A stretch of 64,000 nt of DNA from assembly GCF_036194065.1 (NCBI RefSeq), contig NZ_CP108095.1:4650001-4714000 (forward strand), in the 5' to 3' direction. Each line of letters opens with the position of its first letter. The first letter of the stretch is position 1. Positions 40,557 to 49,077 of this stretch are shown here, piece after piece. The position numbers were made by a program, and so were the translations under genes. The DNA comes from Streptomyces sp. NBC_00239. GTDB taxonomy: Bacteria > Actinomycetota > Actinomycetes > Streptomycetales > Streptomycetaceae. Below the pieces are notes generated by a model. It was not told the DNA's origin. It did no database searches and worked only from the letters and a program-made list of their open reading frames with translations.

Positions 40557-43500
40557 TCAGGCAGCGAGCTCCGAGGCCAGCAGGGCCCGTACGGAAGCCA
40601 GCTCGGGCGATCCGAGCTGCGCGAACACCGCCTCCGCGTCCAGCCAGCAGGCCCGTGCCCGGTCGGTCTGTCCGAGCCGGAACAGCGCCCGGCCCAGCAC
40701 CATCACCACGCACGCCCGCCGCCACTCGCCGCCCATCACGCGCAGTGCGATGGCCTGTTCGGCGTGCGAGGCGGCGGCGGTGGCCTGGCCGGCGGCCAGC
40801 TGGTTCTCGGCCAGCCGGTAGTGGGTGATGCCCTCCCACAGCGGCTGCCGGTTGTCGTGGAAGAGGGCGAGGGCCTCCAGGAGCTGGGCCTGGGCCTCCT
40901 TGAGGCGGCCGGCCTGGGTGAGCACGGTGCCGAGGGCGTACCGGCCGTTGGCCAGGCGCAGGGTCAGGCCCATCCGGTCATAGATGGCGATGCCCCGCTC
41001 GACCAGTTCGATGGCGCTGGGGAGCCGGCCGAGGGCGGCCTCGATCCGGGACAGGTTGCACAGCGCGCTGGCCTCGCCGACGTTGTTGCCGTCGGCGTGG
41101 AAGTTCGCGATGGCCTCGCGGAGGTAGCGCTCGCCCTCGGCGTGCCGGCCCTCGTAGAGCGCGATGATCCCGCGGTCGTTGGGGGACCAGCAGCCGGGCA
41201 GCGGGTCGCCGGCGGCCCGGGCGAGCGCGGTGGCCTGCCGGGCCTCGTCGTCGGCTGCGGCGAACCGGCCGGCGACCAGGTGCACGTTGGTGAGGGTGGT
41301 GCGGACCCGGCCCTCGGCGTGCGGGTCGCGGGCGGCGAGCGCGGCGTCGCGCAGGGCGAGCGCGGCGGACTCGTACTGGCGGGAGTTGGCGCCGGACTCC
41401 AGCAGGTCCTTGGCGGCCCACAGCAGGTCGACGGCCCGGCGCAGCACGCTCACCGGGAGGTCGGTGCGGGCGGCGGCCTGCCGGACGCAGGCCAGCAGCG
41501 GGTTGGCCTCCGTGTACAGCCAGTCCATGGCGGCGTGCCGGTCGCGCAGCACCAGCCCGGGGTAGCGGGTCGGGGCGAGGTGGGCGACGAGCCGGTCGCC
41601 GGGGCGCTCCAGTGCGTACACGCCGGCGGCGGTGGCCAGGTAGAAGTCGAGGAGCCGGGAGAGCGCGGCGTCCCGCTCGGCTGGCGGCTGCTCGTCGCGT
41701 TCGGCGCACGCACGCGCGTAGAGCCGTACGAGGTCGTGGAAGCGGTAGCGGCCGGGTGCGGCGGATTCCAGCAGCGAGCAGTCCACGAGGGCCTCCAGGA
41801 GGTCCTCGGCGTCGTGGACGGGCAGGTCGAGCACGGCGGCGGCCGCGGAGAGCGAGATGTCGGGGCCGTCGGCGAGGCCGAGCAGCCGGAAGGCCCGCGC
41901 CTGGGCGGGTTCGAGCTGGCCGTAGCCGAGTTCGAAGGTGGCCTTGACGGCCAGGTCGCCGGCCTGGAGCTCGTCGAGGCGGCGCCGCTCGTCGGCGAGC
42001 TTGTCGGCGAGGACGGAGACCGTCCAGGTGCGGCGGGCGGCGAGCCGGGAGGCGGCGATGCGGATGGCGAGCGGCAGGAAGCCGCAGGCGCCGACCACGG
42101 CGAGCGCGGCCTGGCGTTCGGCCTGGACGCGTTCCTCGCCGACGATCCGGGTGAACAGCTGGAGGGCCTCGTCGGGGCTCATCACGTCGAGGTCGACCAG
42201 GTGCGCGCCGGCCAGGCCGGCCATCCGGACCCGGCTGGTGACCAGGGCGGCGCAGCCGGCGGTGCCGGGCAGCAGCGGCCGGACCTGGGCGGCGTCGCGG
42301 GCGTTGTCGAGGAGGACGAGGACCTGGCGGCCGTCGAGGGTGGATCGGTAGAGGGCGGAGCGTTCGGCCTGCGAGTCGGGGATGGCGTGCGCGGGGATGC
42401 CGAGGGCGCGCAGGAAGCCGCCGAGCACGGCTTCGGGTTCCATGCAGTTGGGGCCGGTGCCCTGGAGGTCGACGTACAGCTGGCCGTCGGGGAAGTGCGG
42501 GCGGGCGGCGTGGGCGACGTGCACGGCGAGGGTGGTCTTGCCGACGCCGCCGATGCCGGCGAGCGCGGAGACGGCCATGACCTGGCCGTCGGCGCCGTCC
42601 GCGGTGAGGATGCCGGTGAGTTCGGCGACGAAGGCGGACCGGCCGGTGAAGTCGGGGACGGTGGCGGGGAGCTGGGCCGGGCGCCGGAGTACGGGCGCGG
42701 CCGAGGAGGCGGGGGTGGCGGCGAGTTCGGCGTCGGCGCGCAGGATCCGCTGCTGGAGTTCGGCGAGTTCGGGGCGCGGGTCGACGCCGAGTTCCTCGTC
42801 GAGGAGCCGGCGGGTGTCGGCGTACACGGCGAGCGCCTCGGCCTGCCGGCCGCTGCGGTACAGGGCGAGCATGAGGAGTTCGCGCAGCCGCTCGCGCAGT
42901 GGGTGGGCGGCGGTCAGCGCGGTGAGCTCGGAGACGGCTTCGGCGTGGCTGCCGAGGTCGAGGTCGAGGTCGAGGCGGGTCTCCAGGAGCTGGAGGTGCC
43001 ATTCGGCGAGCCGGGTGCGTTCGGTGTCGGCGTACGGGCCGGGGACCCCGGCGAGGGGTTCGCCGTCCCACAGGTCAAGGGCCCGGTTGAGGAGGGTGCG
43101 GGCCTGGGCGGGGTTGCCCTTGGTGCGGGCCCGGTCGGCCTCGGCGGCGAGTTCGCGGGCCACGCCGAGGTCGAGGGCGGCGGGGGTGGTGCGGATCGCG
43201 TAGCCGCCGGCGTCGCTGACGAGGACTCCCGGCGCGAGGATCTTGCGCAGCCGGGAGGCGTAGGTGCGGATCGCGGCGAGGGCCTGGGAGGGCGGGTCCT
43301 CGCCCCAGATGCCGTCGATGAGTTCGGGTGCGGTGGCGGTGCGTCCGTCGCGCAGCAGGAGGGCGGCGAGCAGGGCCCGTTGCTGGGGCGAGCCGGATGC
43401 GAGCGGCTCGCTGCCGTGCCAGGCGCGGACTGTTCCGAGTACGGCGAACCGGGCTCCGGCGGCCCCGGCGTCACCGGTGGGGGTGGGTTCACCGGTGGGG

Positions 43501-43568
43501 ACGGGCGTGCCGGTCTGAGCCTCGGGGTGTTTCCGCTGGTGCGGAATGGCGGCGGGTATGCCGTCCAT
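40557..43568 (-). CDS. afsR: AfsR, SARP-type pleiotropic regulator
   Basis: 1003 aa from ATG 43568 (GGGGGAGACAG ribosome site); an upstream frame to 43661 looks untranslated. Domains: OmpR-like winged helix (~39-105, RFAVLGTVRAWHGSEPLA ... ELIDGIWGEDPP), BTAD (~110-260), NB-ARC ATPase with P-loop GIGGVGKTTLA near 336, and C-terminal TPR-like helices (~600-1000). Length and architecture match AfsR (993 aa in S. coelicolor), which is phosphorylated by AfsK and activates afsS by binding direct repeats at its promoter. Such repeats are present in the 134 bp between the two genes. It is divergent from a regulon amidohydrolase. Confidence 0.92.
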   Translation of the reverse strand: MDGIPAAIPHQRKHPEAQTGTPVPTGEPTPTGDAGAAGARFAVLGTVRAWHGSEPLASGSPQQRALLAALLLRDGRTATAPELIDGIWGEDPPSQALAAIRTYASRLRKILAPGVLVSDAGGYAIRTTPAALDLGVARELAAEADRARTKGNPAQARTLLNRALDLWDGEPLAGVPGPYADTERTRLAEWHLQLLETRLDLDLDLGSHAEAVSELTALTAAHPLRERLRELLMLALYRSGRQAEALAVYADTRRLLDEELGVDPRPELAELQQRILRADAELAATPASSAAPVLRRPAQLPATVPDFTGRSAFVAELTGILTADGADGQVMAVSALAGIGGVGKTTLAVHVAHAARPHFPDGQLYVDLQGTGPNCMEPEAVLGGFLRALGIPAHAIPDSQAERSALYRSTLDGRQVLVLLDNARDAAQVRPLLPGTAGCAALVTSRVRMAGLAGAHLVDLDVMSPDEALQLFTRIVGEERVQAERQAALAVVGACGFLPLAIRIAASRLAARRTWTVSVLADKLADERRRLDELQAGDLAVKATFELGYGQLEPAQARAFRLLGLADGPDISLSAAAAVLDLPVHDAEDLLEALVDCSLLESAAPGRYRFHDLVRLYARACAERDEQPPAERDAALSRLLDFYLATAAGVYALERPGDRLVAHLAPTRYPGLVLRDRHAAMDWLYTEANPLLACVRQAAARTDLPVSVLRRAVDLLWAAKDLLESGANSRQYESAALALRDAALAARDPHAEGRVRTTLTNVHLVAGRFAAADDEARQATALARAAGDPLPGCWSPNDRGIIALYEGRHAEGERYLREAIANFHADGNNVGEASALCNLSRIEAALGRLPSAIELVERGIAIYDRMGLTLRLANGRYALGTVLTQAGRLKEAQAQLLEALALFHDNRQPLWEGITHYRLAENQLAAGQATAAASHAEQAIALRVMGGEWRRACVVMVLGRALFRLGQTDRARACWLDAEAVFAQLGSPELASVRALLASELAA

Positions 43569-43706
43569 CTGTCTCCCCCTTTGCCTTCCGTTGCGGCGTG
43601 CGCACTGGTCAGTCTGCCCTGTCGCGGGCGGGCGCGTCAGCCCGGGAGGCGCGGGGCACACGGGGGCACGGTGTCGGGGAGTGCCCGGTTCCGGCCGTCA
43701 GAATAG

Positions 43707-43721
43707 CTGACGGTTCGTCAG
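43707..43721. promoter_or_regulatory. Regulon operator 11, perfect palindrome
   Basis: CTGACGGTTCGTCAG, perfect arms, 21 nt upstream of the amidohydrolase start at 43743. An extra outward half-site (CCGTCAG at 43695-43701) precedes it. It lies in the region shared with the divergent afsR promoter. Confidence 0.75.
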
Positions 43722-43742
43722 ATCGACGCTACCGTGGAGCCC

Positions 43743-44960
43743 ATGGAGACCTTCCCGAAGATAATCTCGGTGGACGACCACACGGTTGAACCTCCTCACG
43801 TCTGGCGGGACCGGCTCCCGTCCCGCTACCGCGACACCGGCCCGCGGATCGTGCGCGCCCCCCTGAAGGAAATGACTTTCCTGGGCGGCAAGTTCGCGCC
43901 CGTCATGGGCGCCAAGGGCGACGACGGCCCGATCGGCGACTGGTGGGTGTACGAGGACCTGCACCGGCCGCTGACCCGCCTCGACACGGCCGTCGGCTAC
44001 GACCGCGACGAGATCCGCCTGGAAGTCATCACGTACGAGCAGATGCGCCCCGGCTCCTTCAGCGTCCCGGACCGGCTCGCCGACATGGACGTCAACCACG
44101 TGCAGTCGGCCCTGTGCTTCCCGACCTTCCCGCGCTTCTGCGGCCAGACCTTCACCGAGGCCAAGGACCGCGAGCTCGGGCTGCTGGGGGTGCGCGCCTA
44201 CAACGACTGGATGGTGGAGGAGTGGTGCGGCCCCGACGCGCACGGCCGCCTCATCCCCCTCACCCTGATCCCCCTCTGGGACGCCCGGCTCGCCGCCGCG
44301 GAGGTCCGCCGGAACGCGGCGCGCGGGGTCCGCGCCGTCGCCTTCTCCGAGATCCCCCCGCACCTGGGCCTGCCGTCCATCCACACGGACGAGTGGGACC
44401 CCTTCCTGGAGGCGTGCGACGAGACCGGCACGGTCATCGCCATGCACATCGGCTCCTCCTCGCGCATGCCGTCGACCTCCGCGGACGCGCCGCCCGCCGT
44501 GGGTTCCACCATCACCTTCGCCAACTGCTGCTTCTCGATGGTCGACTGGCTGATGAGCGGCAAGTTCGAGCGCTTCCCCCGGCTGAAGATCATGTACGCG
44601 GAGGGTCAGATCGGCTGGATCCCGTACATCCTGGAGCGCGCGAACGTGGTCTGGGAGGAGAACCGCGGCTGGGGCGGCGTCGCCGACAAGGTGCTGCGCC
44701 CGCCGGCCGAACTCTTCGCCGAGCACGTCTACGGCTGCTTCTTCGACGACGCCTTCGGCCTCAAGAACCTCGACGCGATCGGCGTCGGCAACGTCCTCTA
44801 CGAGACGGACTACCCGCACTCCGACTCGACCTGGCCCAAGTCCCGCGAGGTCGGCGAATCCCAGATGGGCCACCTGCCCGCCGACGTCGTCGACCGCATC
44901 GTCCGCGGCAACGCCATCGACCTCCTGGGCCTCACCCCCGACGGCCTCTGGGCGGGCTGA
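43743..44960 (+). CDS. Amidohydrolase-family protein, paralogue of 1271-2479
   Basis: 405 aa from ATG 43743. It shares with the first copy IISVDDHTVEPPHVWRDRLP at the N-terminus, LCFPTFPRFCGQTF, EIPPHLGLPSIH, MHIGSSSRMPS, GQIGWIPYILERA and DYPHSDSTWP, so all putative metal ligands are kept. Amidohydro_2-type TIM barrel. It stands alone (no downstream regulon gene), unlike the first copy. The two probably act on related intermediates, or one has diverged in substrate. The divergent afsR start is 175 bp away. Confidence 0.88.
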   Translation: METFPKIISVDDHTVEPPHVWRDRLPSRYRDTGPRIVRAPLKEMTFLGGKFAPVMGAKGDDGPIGDWWVYEDLHRPLTRLDTAVGYDRDEIRLEVITYEQMRPGSFSVPDRLADMDVNHVQSALCFPTFPRFCGQTFTEAKDRELGLLGVRAYNDWMVEEWCGPDAHGRLIPLTLIPLWDARLAAAEVRRNAARGVRAVAFSEIPPHLGLPSIHTDEWDPFLEACDETGTVIAMHIGSSSRMPSTSADAPPAVGSTITFANCCFSMVDWLMSGKFERFPRLKIMYAEGQIGWIPYILERANVVWEENRGWGGVADKVLRPPAELFAEHVYGCFFDDAFGLKNLDAIGVGNVLYETDYPHSDSTWPKSREVGESQMGHLPADVVDRIVRGNAIDLLGLTPDGLWAG

Positions 44961-45175
44961 CCGGGGCGTGGTCCGGCGGAAATGCCGTTCGGCGCGCGGA
45001 GCGCCCCTTTGCCCGCCGCCGACCGGCCCTTCGCCGCACCCACTGCCCTCGGAAGGCCGAAAACCCTCGCTGATTCGCCCGCTATGCCTGATAGCGTCGA
45101 GCCGGATTCTGGAATCCTGGAATCTATTTTTCGCCGACCTGCCGGGTGGGTGACTGACAACTGGGGGATTGGGCT

Positions 45176-46603
45176 TTGTCGAGTGACAGTGCCAAACGGA
45201 ACAGCGGACGGCGGATCAGTGTCTCGTTCGCGATCGCGGCGTTAGCCGGAGCGCTAGTTCTCGCTCCTCAGGAGGCCGCGGCGGGTATCGATCCGGTGCC
45301 CGAGTCTTCGGTGTTCCTGAACGCTGACGGTGCAGTGGGGGTTCAGCGCCCCGTCCTCGATGGCATCAGGAAGGCGGCGGAAGACCGGGGGATGCCGCTC
45401 GAGGGCGCATTGAATGCATACATCGAGCAAGCGAAATCGAATTCTGAAAGCTCTCCGGCAAGTCAGCCGGATGGTCCGGCTGACACTCCTGACGTCGTGA
45501 TTGACGATCTCACGGCAGGGGAACTCGAGGATATCCGAACCATGGCCAAGGGTGAGGGAATCCCGCTTGCCAAAGCCATCGAGCAGGTCGGGTGGCAAGA
45601 CCGCTTCACTGAAGTCGCCGCCAAACTGGAAGCGTCCTATCCCGATCAGTTCTCCGGTGCGGTGAAGTCGGAGAACGGTGCATGGTTCGCGTTCAAGGGC
45701 GCAGCGCCTGTGGAGGCACTGGCACTGGCCGGCGGCCTTCCCGTTCCCGTCGAAGTGGTCAGCAATCGCGGATTCTCCGAGGCCGACCTTGCGGAGGCCC
45801 AGGAGCAGGCGCACGCTCAGGCATTGAGCCGGAGCGACGTCAGTAACGCGATCACGGCCTACGACGTCCAGGCGGGCGAAGTCGTGGTCGACGTCGAACT
45901 GCACAACGCGCCCGCAGGCAAGGCGGCCCGGGCAGCCGTGGCGCAGGAGTTGACTCCCTCCCTTCAGGGCTCCGCGAGAGGCATTCCGGTCAGGGTCCAG
46001 GTGTCGGACGATGCGTCCTACGACAAGCAGGACGGGTACACCCGCGGCGGAGGCGCGCTGTCGATCGGCTGTACGGCAGGCTTCAACCTGAAATACATCA
46101 CGAGCGCCACCAAGAGGATTGGCACGGCCGGGCACTGCACGACCGTCTCCGCGCAGACCTACTCCAACCATGCCGCACAGGGTGGGTCGACGACGGTGAA
46201 GACCGTGTGGAGCCATCAGGGTGCCTCGGGTGACCTCGGGTACGTGACCACGGGTGCCATGGCCAGCTCGCGGACCTTCTACCAGGACTACAACAACGCG
46301 CGGTACGCGGACGACCGGGCAGCAATGCCCGCTGTCGGCACATCGGTTTGCAAGTTCGGCCGGACTTCAGGGAAGACGTGCAGCACGGTCAAGTACCGCA
46401 ACGTGTCCCTCGGTTCGTTGAAGCACATGGTCGTTGTGAACGGGAGCGCATGCCAGGGTGGTGACAGCGGCGGACCTTGGTACTTCGGCGGAACCGCCTA
46501 CGGTATCCACACGGGCCTGACCAACTACGACGGTACGAACCGTTGTGTCTTCACTCCGGCCTATCTCTTCCAGAATCGCAGTTATGACGTCTGGACGCGC
46601 TAG
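45176..46603 (+). CDS. Secreted S1-family serine protease with propeptide
   Basis: 475 aa from TTG 45176. Signal peptide (ISVSFAIAALAGALVLAPQE), a long prosequence (~40-290) and an alpha-lytic/streptogrisin-like catalytic domain (~295-475) with triad His in GTAGHC near 318, Asp in GDLGYV near 352 and Ser in GGDSGGPW near 430. Cys residues (SIGCTAG, GHCTT, VCKFGR, TCSTV, SACQGG, RCVF) suggest disulphides. Codon use is less GC-biased than in the surroundings. It is not part of the catabolic regulon. A hairpin follows. Confidence 0.9.
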   Translation: MSSDSAKRNSGRRISVSFAIAALAGALVLAPQEAAAGIDPVPESSVFLNADGAVGVQRPVLDGIRKAAEDRGMPLEGALNAYIEQAKSNSESSPASQPDGPADTPDVVIDDLTAGELEDIRTMAKGEGIPLAKAIEQVGWQDRFTEVAAKLEASYPDQFSGAVKSENGAWFAFKGAAPVEALALAGGLPVPVEVVSNRGFSEADLAEAQEQAHAQALSRSDVSNAITAYDVQAGEVVVDVELHNAPAGKAARAAVAQELTPSLQGSARGIPVRVQVSDDASYDKQDGYTRGGGALSIGCTAGFNLKYITSATKRIGTAGHCTTVSAQTYSNHAAQGGSTTVKTVWSHQGASGDLGYVTTGAMASSRTFYQDYNNARYADDRAAMPAVGTSVCKFGRTSGKTCSTVKYRNVSLGSLKHMVVVNGSACQGGDSGGPWYFGGTAYGIHTGLTNYDGTNRCVFTPAYLFQNRSYDVWTR

Positions 46604-46623
46604 CCGATCGGTTGAACGATCGG
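46604..46623. terminator. Hairpin after protease
   Basis: CCGATCG / CGATCGG, 7-bp perfect stem, 6-nt loop, directly after the protease stop. Confidence 0.55.
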
Positions 46624-46667
46624 GTGGGCGTCAGCTCGTCCAGCCGGTCATCTGGAAGGGTCACGGT

Positions 46668-47150
46668 ATGAAGCCTCTGAGGAATTCGCTCGCGCTTGCT
46701 CTCGGCGTGGTGCTTCTTTCCGCGTGCAGCGAATCGGGCGGTACCGACGGCGCGGGAGGGTCGCCCTCCGGTACATCGGATGGTGTTTCCGTCGTCGGGG
46801 ACGATCCGAGGATCCTTGTCCACGAGCTGCCGGTGGCGCCGGGAATGATCCTCAAGGGGAAGCTCGACTACGCCGAGCAAGGTCAATGCCTCATCGTCCA
46901 CGGCAAGCGGGCGGAGGAGGAGTACACGGCCGCGGCCATCTGGCCGAAGGGGGTCCAGCCGCTGGCCGATGGCGATCGGCGTGGTGTCGAGGTGCCCGGG
47001 TTCGGCCGCCTTCTCGCCGGTGACTCGATCGTCGCGGCGGGGAGCTTCTGGAAATCCGATGACAAGCGGGTGGCGGCGGCCGGCATCGACTCGGCCTGTC
47101 GGCCGATGGGCGGGTTCATCGTCTTCAACGCCGATTCGTTCAAGCGCTGA
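46668..47150 (+). CDS. Lipoprotein of unknown function
   Basis: 160 aa from ATG 46668 after GGAAGGG. Lipoprotein signal: NSLALALGVVLLSAC with lipobox LSAC (Cys ~21), then a Ser/Gly/Asp-rich linker. The mature part (~55-160) contains two Cys (GQCLIVHGK and SACRPMGG) and reads like a small beta-barrel. The function is not recognised. It sits 64 bp after the protease, shares its lower GC, and could be co-transcribed or co-acquired with it. Confidence 0.75.
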   Translation: MKPLRNSLALALGVVLLSACSESGGTDGAGGSPSGTSDGVSVVGDDPRILVHELPVAPGMILKGKLDYAEQGQCLIVHGKRAEEEYTAAAIWPKGVQPLADGDRRGVEVPGFGRLLAGDSIVAAGSFWKSDDKRVAAAGIDSACRPMGGFIVFNADSFKR

Positions 47151-47159
47151 GACGGGGAT

Positions 47160-47217
47160 GGCCGGCCCCGTCGCGCAGGGCGGCGCACGTGCCTCCTGGT
47201 TGTCTGCGGGGCCGGCC
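47160..47217. terminator. Convergent hairpin
   Basis: GGCCGGCCCCG / CGGGGCCGGCC, 11-bp perfect stem with a 36-nt loop, between the lipoprotein and NUDIX genes. Confidence 0.5.
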
Positions 47218-47235
47218 GGTCCGCGTCGCCGTGCC

Positions 47236-47697
47236 TCAGGAGGTCGGGCTTGGGATCAGGCCCAGGTGGACCGGTTCGCGGGAGGGGGCGCGGAGGAGGG
47301 CGGGGAGGGTGGGGGGCCAGAGGGGGTCGCGGGTGGCGGCCAGGGCGTCCAGGTCCCACCAGCGCCAGTGCGCGTCCGGGGACTCCGGGACGGGGTCGCG
47401 GAGCGGGCCGGAAGTGACGTAGATGTGCTCGTACTGCCGGGTGGGCACGCCCTGATGGGTGAAATCGTGCTCCCACGTGCACAACAGCCGTTCGGGGGCG
47501 AGATCGGTCCAGCCGGTCTCCTCGCGGAGCTCGCGCAGGACGGCCTGTTCGGGGGTCTCGCCCGGGTCTATCCCGCCGCCCGGAGGCAGCCAGTGCAGGC
47601 CCGTTTCCCTGTTGTGGTCCCGGAAGAGGAAGACGGTGTCCTGCGGCGACACGACGACGAGGCGGGCTGCGGTCCGTGGAGTCCGTTGGGTGCGCAT
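47236..47697 (-). CDS. NUDIX hydrolase
   Basis: 153 aa from ATG 47697; a TTG at 47733 would add 12 residues. Full Nudix box GGIDPGETPEQAVLRELREE-TG (residues ~42-64) with the GX5EX7REUXEEXG pattern and all catalytic Glu. Upstream AARLVVVSPQDTVFLFRDH and the Trp-rich HWRWWDLDALAATRDPLWPP are typical of the MutT-like group. It hydrolyses a nucleoside-diphosphate-linked substrate, identity unknown. It is divergent from the L,D-transpeptidase. Confidence 0.88.
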   Translation of the reverse strand: MRTQRTPRTAARLVVVSPQDTVFLFRDHNRETGLHWLPPGGGIDPGETPEQAVLRELREETGWTDLAPERLLCTWEHDFTHQGVPTRQYEHIYVTSGPLRDPVPESPDAHWRWWDLDALAATRDPLWPPTLPALLRAPSREPVHLGLIPSPTS

Positions 47698-47775
47698 CAG
47701 GGCAGGGTAGGGTCCGGGCGGCGTATGGTTCAACGCTAAATTGACAAGAAAGCGCTATGTGTACGGTTTGTGGTG

Positions 47776-48585
47776 ATGAGCAAGCACGCCTCCCGGAACC
47801 GTACGCGTATCACCCGCCGCGGCCGCCTGGTCTACACGGCCGCCGCCGGCGCGGCCATCGTGGTCGCCGCGGGCTGGGCGTACGCCTCCCACGACGGCGC
47901 CCGGCCGCAGCTCTCCGCGCAGTTGGGGACGGACGCGAACAAGGGTGCGGCGGTGCACGGCGGCCCGTCCGGGCGCACCGACCGCGGCGCCCACCGCCCG
48001 CAGGCCCTGCCGGACGTCAGCGACGCCACCCGGGCCGCCGTCCCCGCCGACTCCCGGCAGGTCGTCCTCGTGACGGGGGAGTCCGCGCACTCCTCGCACG
48101 CGACCGTGACCCTGTACACGCGCGCCGAGGGCTCGCAGGACTGGGAGCCGGGGCCGAGCTGGCCCGCCCGCAACGGGGCCAAGGGCTGGTCCGAGGCGCG
48201 CGATTACGGTGGCCTCCAGTCGCCCGTCGGGGTGTTCTCGCTGACCGACGCGGGCGGGCTGCTGCCGGAGCCGCCGGGGACGCGGCTGCCGTACGACCGC
48301 AGCGACGCGTTCACGGCCACCGGGCGGGGGGTCGAGGGCGAGTCCCTGGCGGGGTCCTTCGACTACGTCGTCGCGATCAACTTCAACCGGGCGACCGGGG
48401 CGTCGCCGCTGGACCCCACGAAGCCGGAGGGTGAGGCCAAGGGGGGGAACATCTGGCTGCACGTCGACCACGACGGGCCCTCCCAGGGCTGTGTCGGCAT
48501 CCCGGCGGCCGGCATGAAGACCCTCCTGCAAACCCTCGACCCCTCCCAACACCCGGTCATCGTCATGGGCCCCGCCGGCCACTGA
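47776..48585 (+). CDS. L,D-transpeptidase (YkuD) family protein
   Basis: 269 aa from ATG 47776 (two GTG codons directly upstream are alternatives). A short cationic cytoplasmic start and one membrane segment (LVYTAAAGAAIVVAAGWAYA) precede a periplasmic domain. The active-site motif HVDHDGPSQGCVGIP (His ~229, Cys ~239) fits the YkuD pattern with S-x-GC. The family forms 3-3 peptidoglycan cross-links or anchors proteins. The sequence RDYGGLQSPVGVFSLTDAGG is typical of secreted actinobacterial members. A TTGACA at 47741 may be its -35. Confidence 0.82.
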   Translation: MSKHASRNRTRITRRGRLVYTAAAGAAIVVAAGWAYASHDGARPQLSAQLGTDANKGAAVHGGPSGRTDRGAHRPQALPDVSDATRAAVPADSRQVVLVTGESAHSSHATVTLYTRAEGSQDWEPGPSWPARNGAKGWSEARDYGGLQSPVGVFSLTDAGGLLPEPPGTRLPYDRSDAFTATGRGVEGESLAGSFDYVVAINFNRATGASPLDPTKPEGEAKGGNIWLHVDHDGPSQGCVGIPAAGMKTLLQTLDPSQHPVIVMGPAGH

Positions 48586-49007
48586 CCCGCAGCGTCCACC
48601 GACCCGCCACGCTCTTGGCCGGCTGTGCGGCAGCCGCCCTCCTTGCCGCTGTCCGAGGCCGCGCCCCAGCCTCGCCAACGCCTTGAGGCGCAACCCCCAG
48701 CCTCGCCGGTGCCCGGACGGCACACCCCGCCTGGTCGGCGACTTCCAGCCTCGCCAACGCCCGGGCGCGCACCCCCTGGCCGGCAACCTCCAGCCTGGCC
48801 GGCGCCTTGGGGGCAACTTCCAGCCTCGCCGGCGTTTGAGGCGCGGGGGTTGAGGCGGAGCCCCAAGACAACCCGGCTGGCGCCGGGCACCGGGCTCCGC
48901 CCGGACCTGCTCCTCAAGCGCCGGAGGGGCTGGAAGGCGCGCGGGGTTTGCCGGGCTTCGCCCGGGCCCGGGCCTCGGGCGGCCGGCGGGCCGTGCGTGG
49001 GGGTTGT

Positions 49008-49022
49008 CTGATGGGGCGTCAG
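49008..49022. promoter_or_regulatory. Regulon operator 12
   Basis: CTGATGGGGCGTCAG, one arm mismatch, 55 nt upstream of the LLM oxidoreductase start at 49078. Confidence 0.6.
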
Positions 49023-49051
49023 GTATGACGATGGGTCGTCTCGGATGGCGT

Positions 49052-49066
49052 ATGACTAATCGTCAG
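49052..49066. promoter_or_regulatory. Regulon operator 13 (weak)
   Basis: ATGACTAATCGTCAG, two arm mismatches, 11 nt upstream of the start at 49078 and 44 bp from operator 12. Confidence 0.45.
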
Positions 49067-49077
49067 GTGGGAGCCCC

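Larger units (their letters stand above)
48586..49077. repeat. Intergenic repeat cluster C
   Basis: Decayed 31-bp-type units (CCCAGCCTCGCCGGTGCC, CTTCCAGCCTCGCC) at 48660-48840, the TTTGAGGCGCGGGG module at 48835, GGGCTCCGCCCGGAC and CTCCTCAAGCGCCGGAGGGG at 48890-48935, then the operators of the LLM gene. Confidence 0.75.

Noticed and set aside
45176..46603. Protease as part of the catabolic regulon
   Set aside because: No operator upstream, different base composition and an unrelated secreted function.
49025..49040. ATGACGATGGGTCGTC as a further operator before the LLM gene
   Set aside because: Arms do not pair in the CTGACG register; only a half-site is present.
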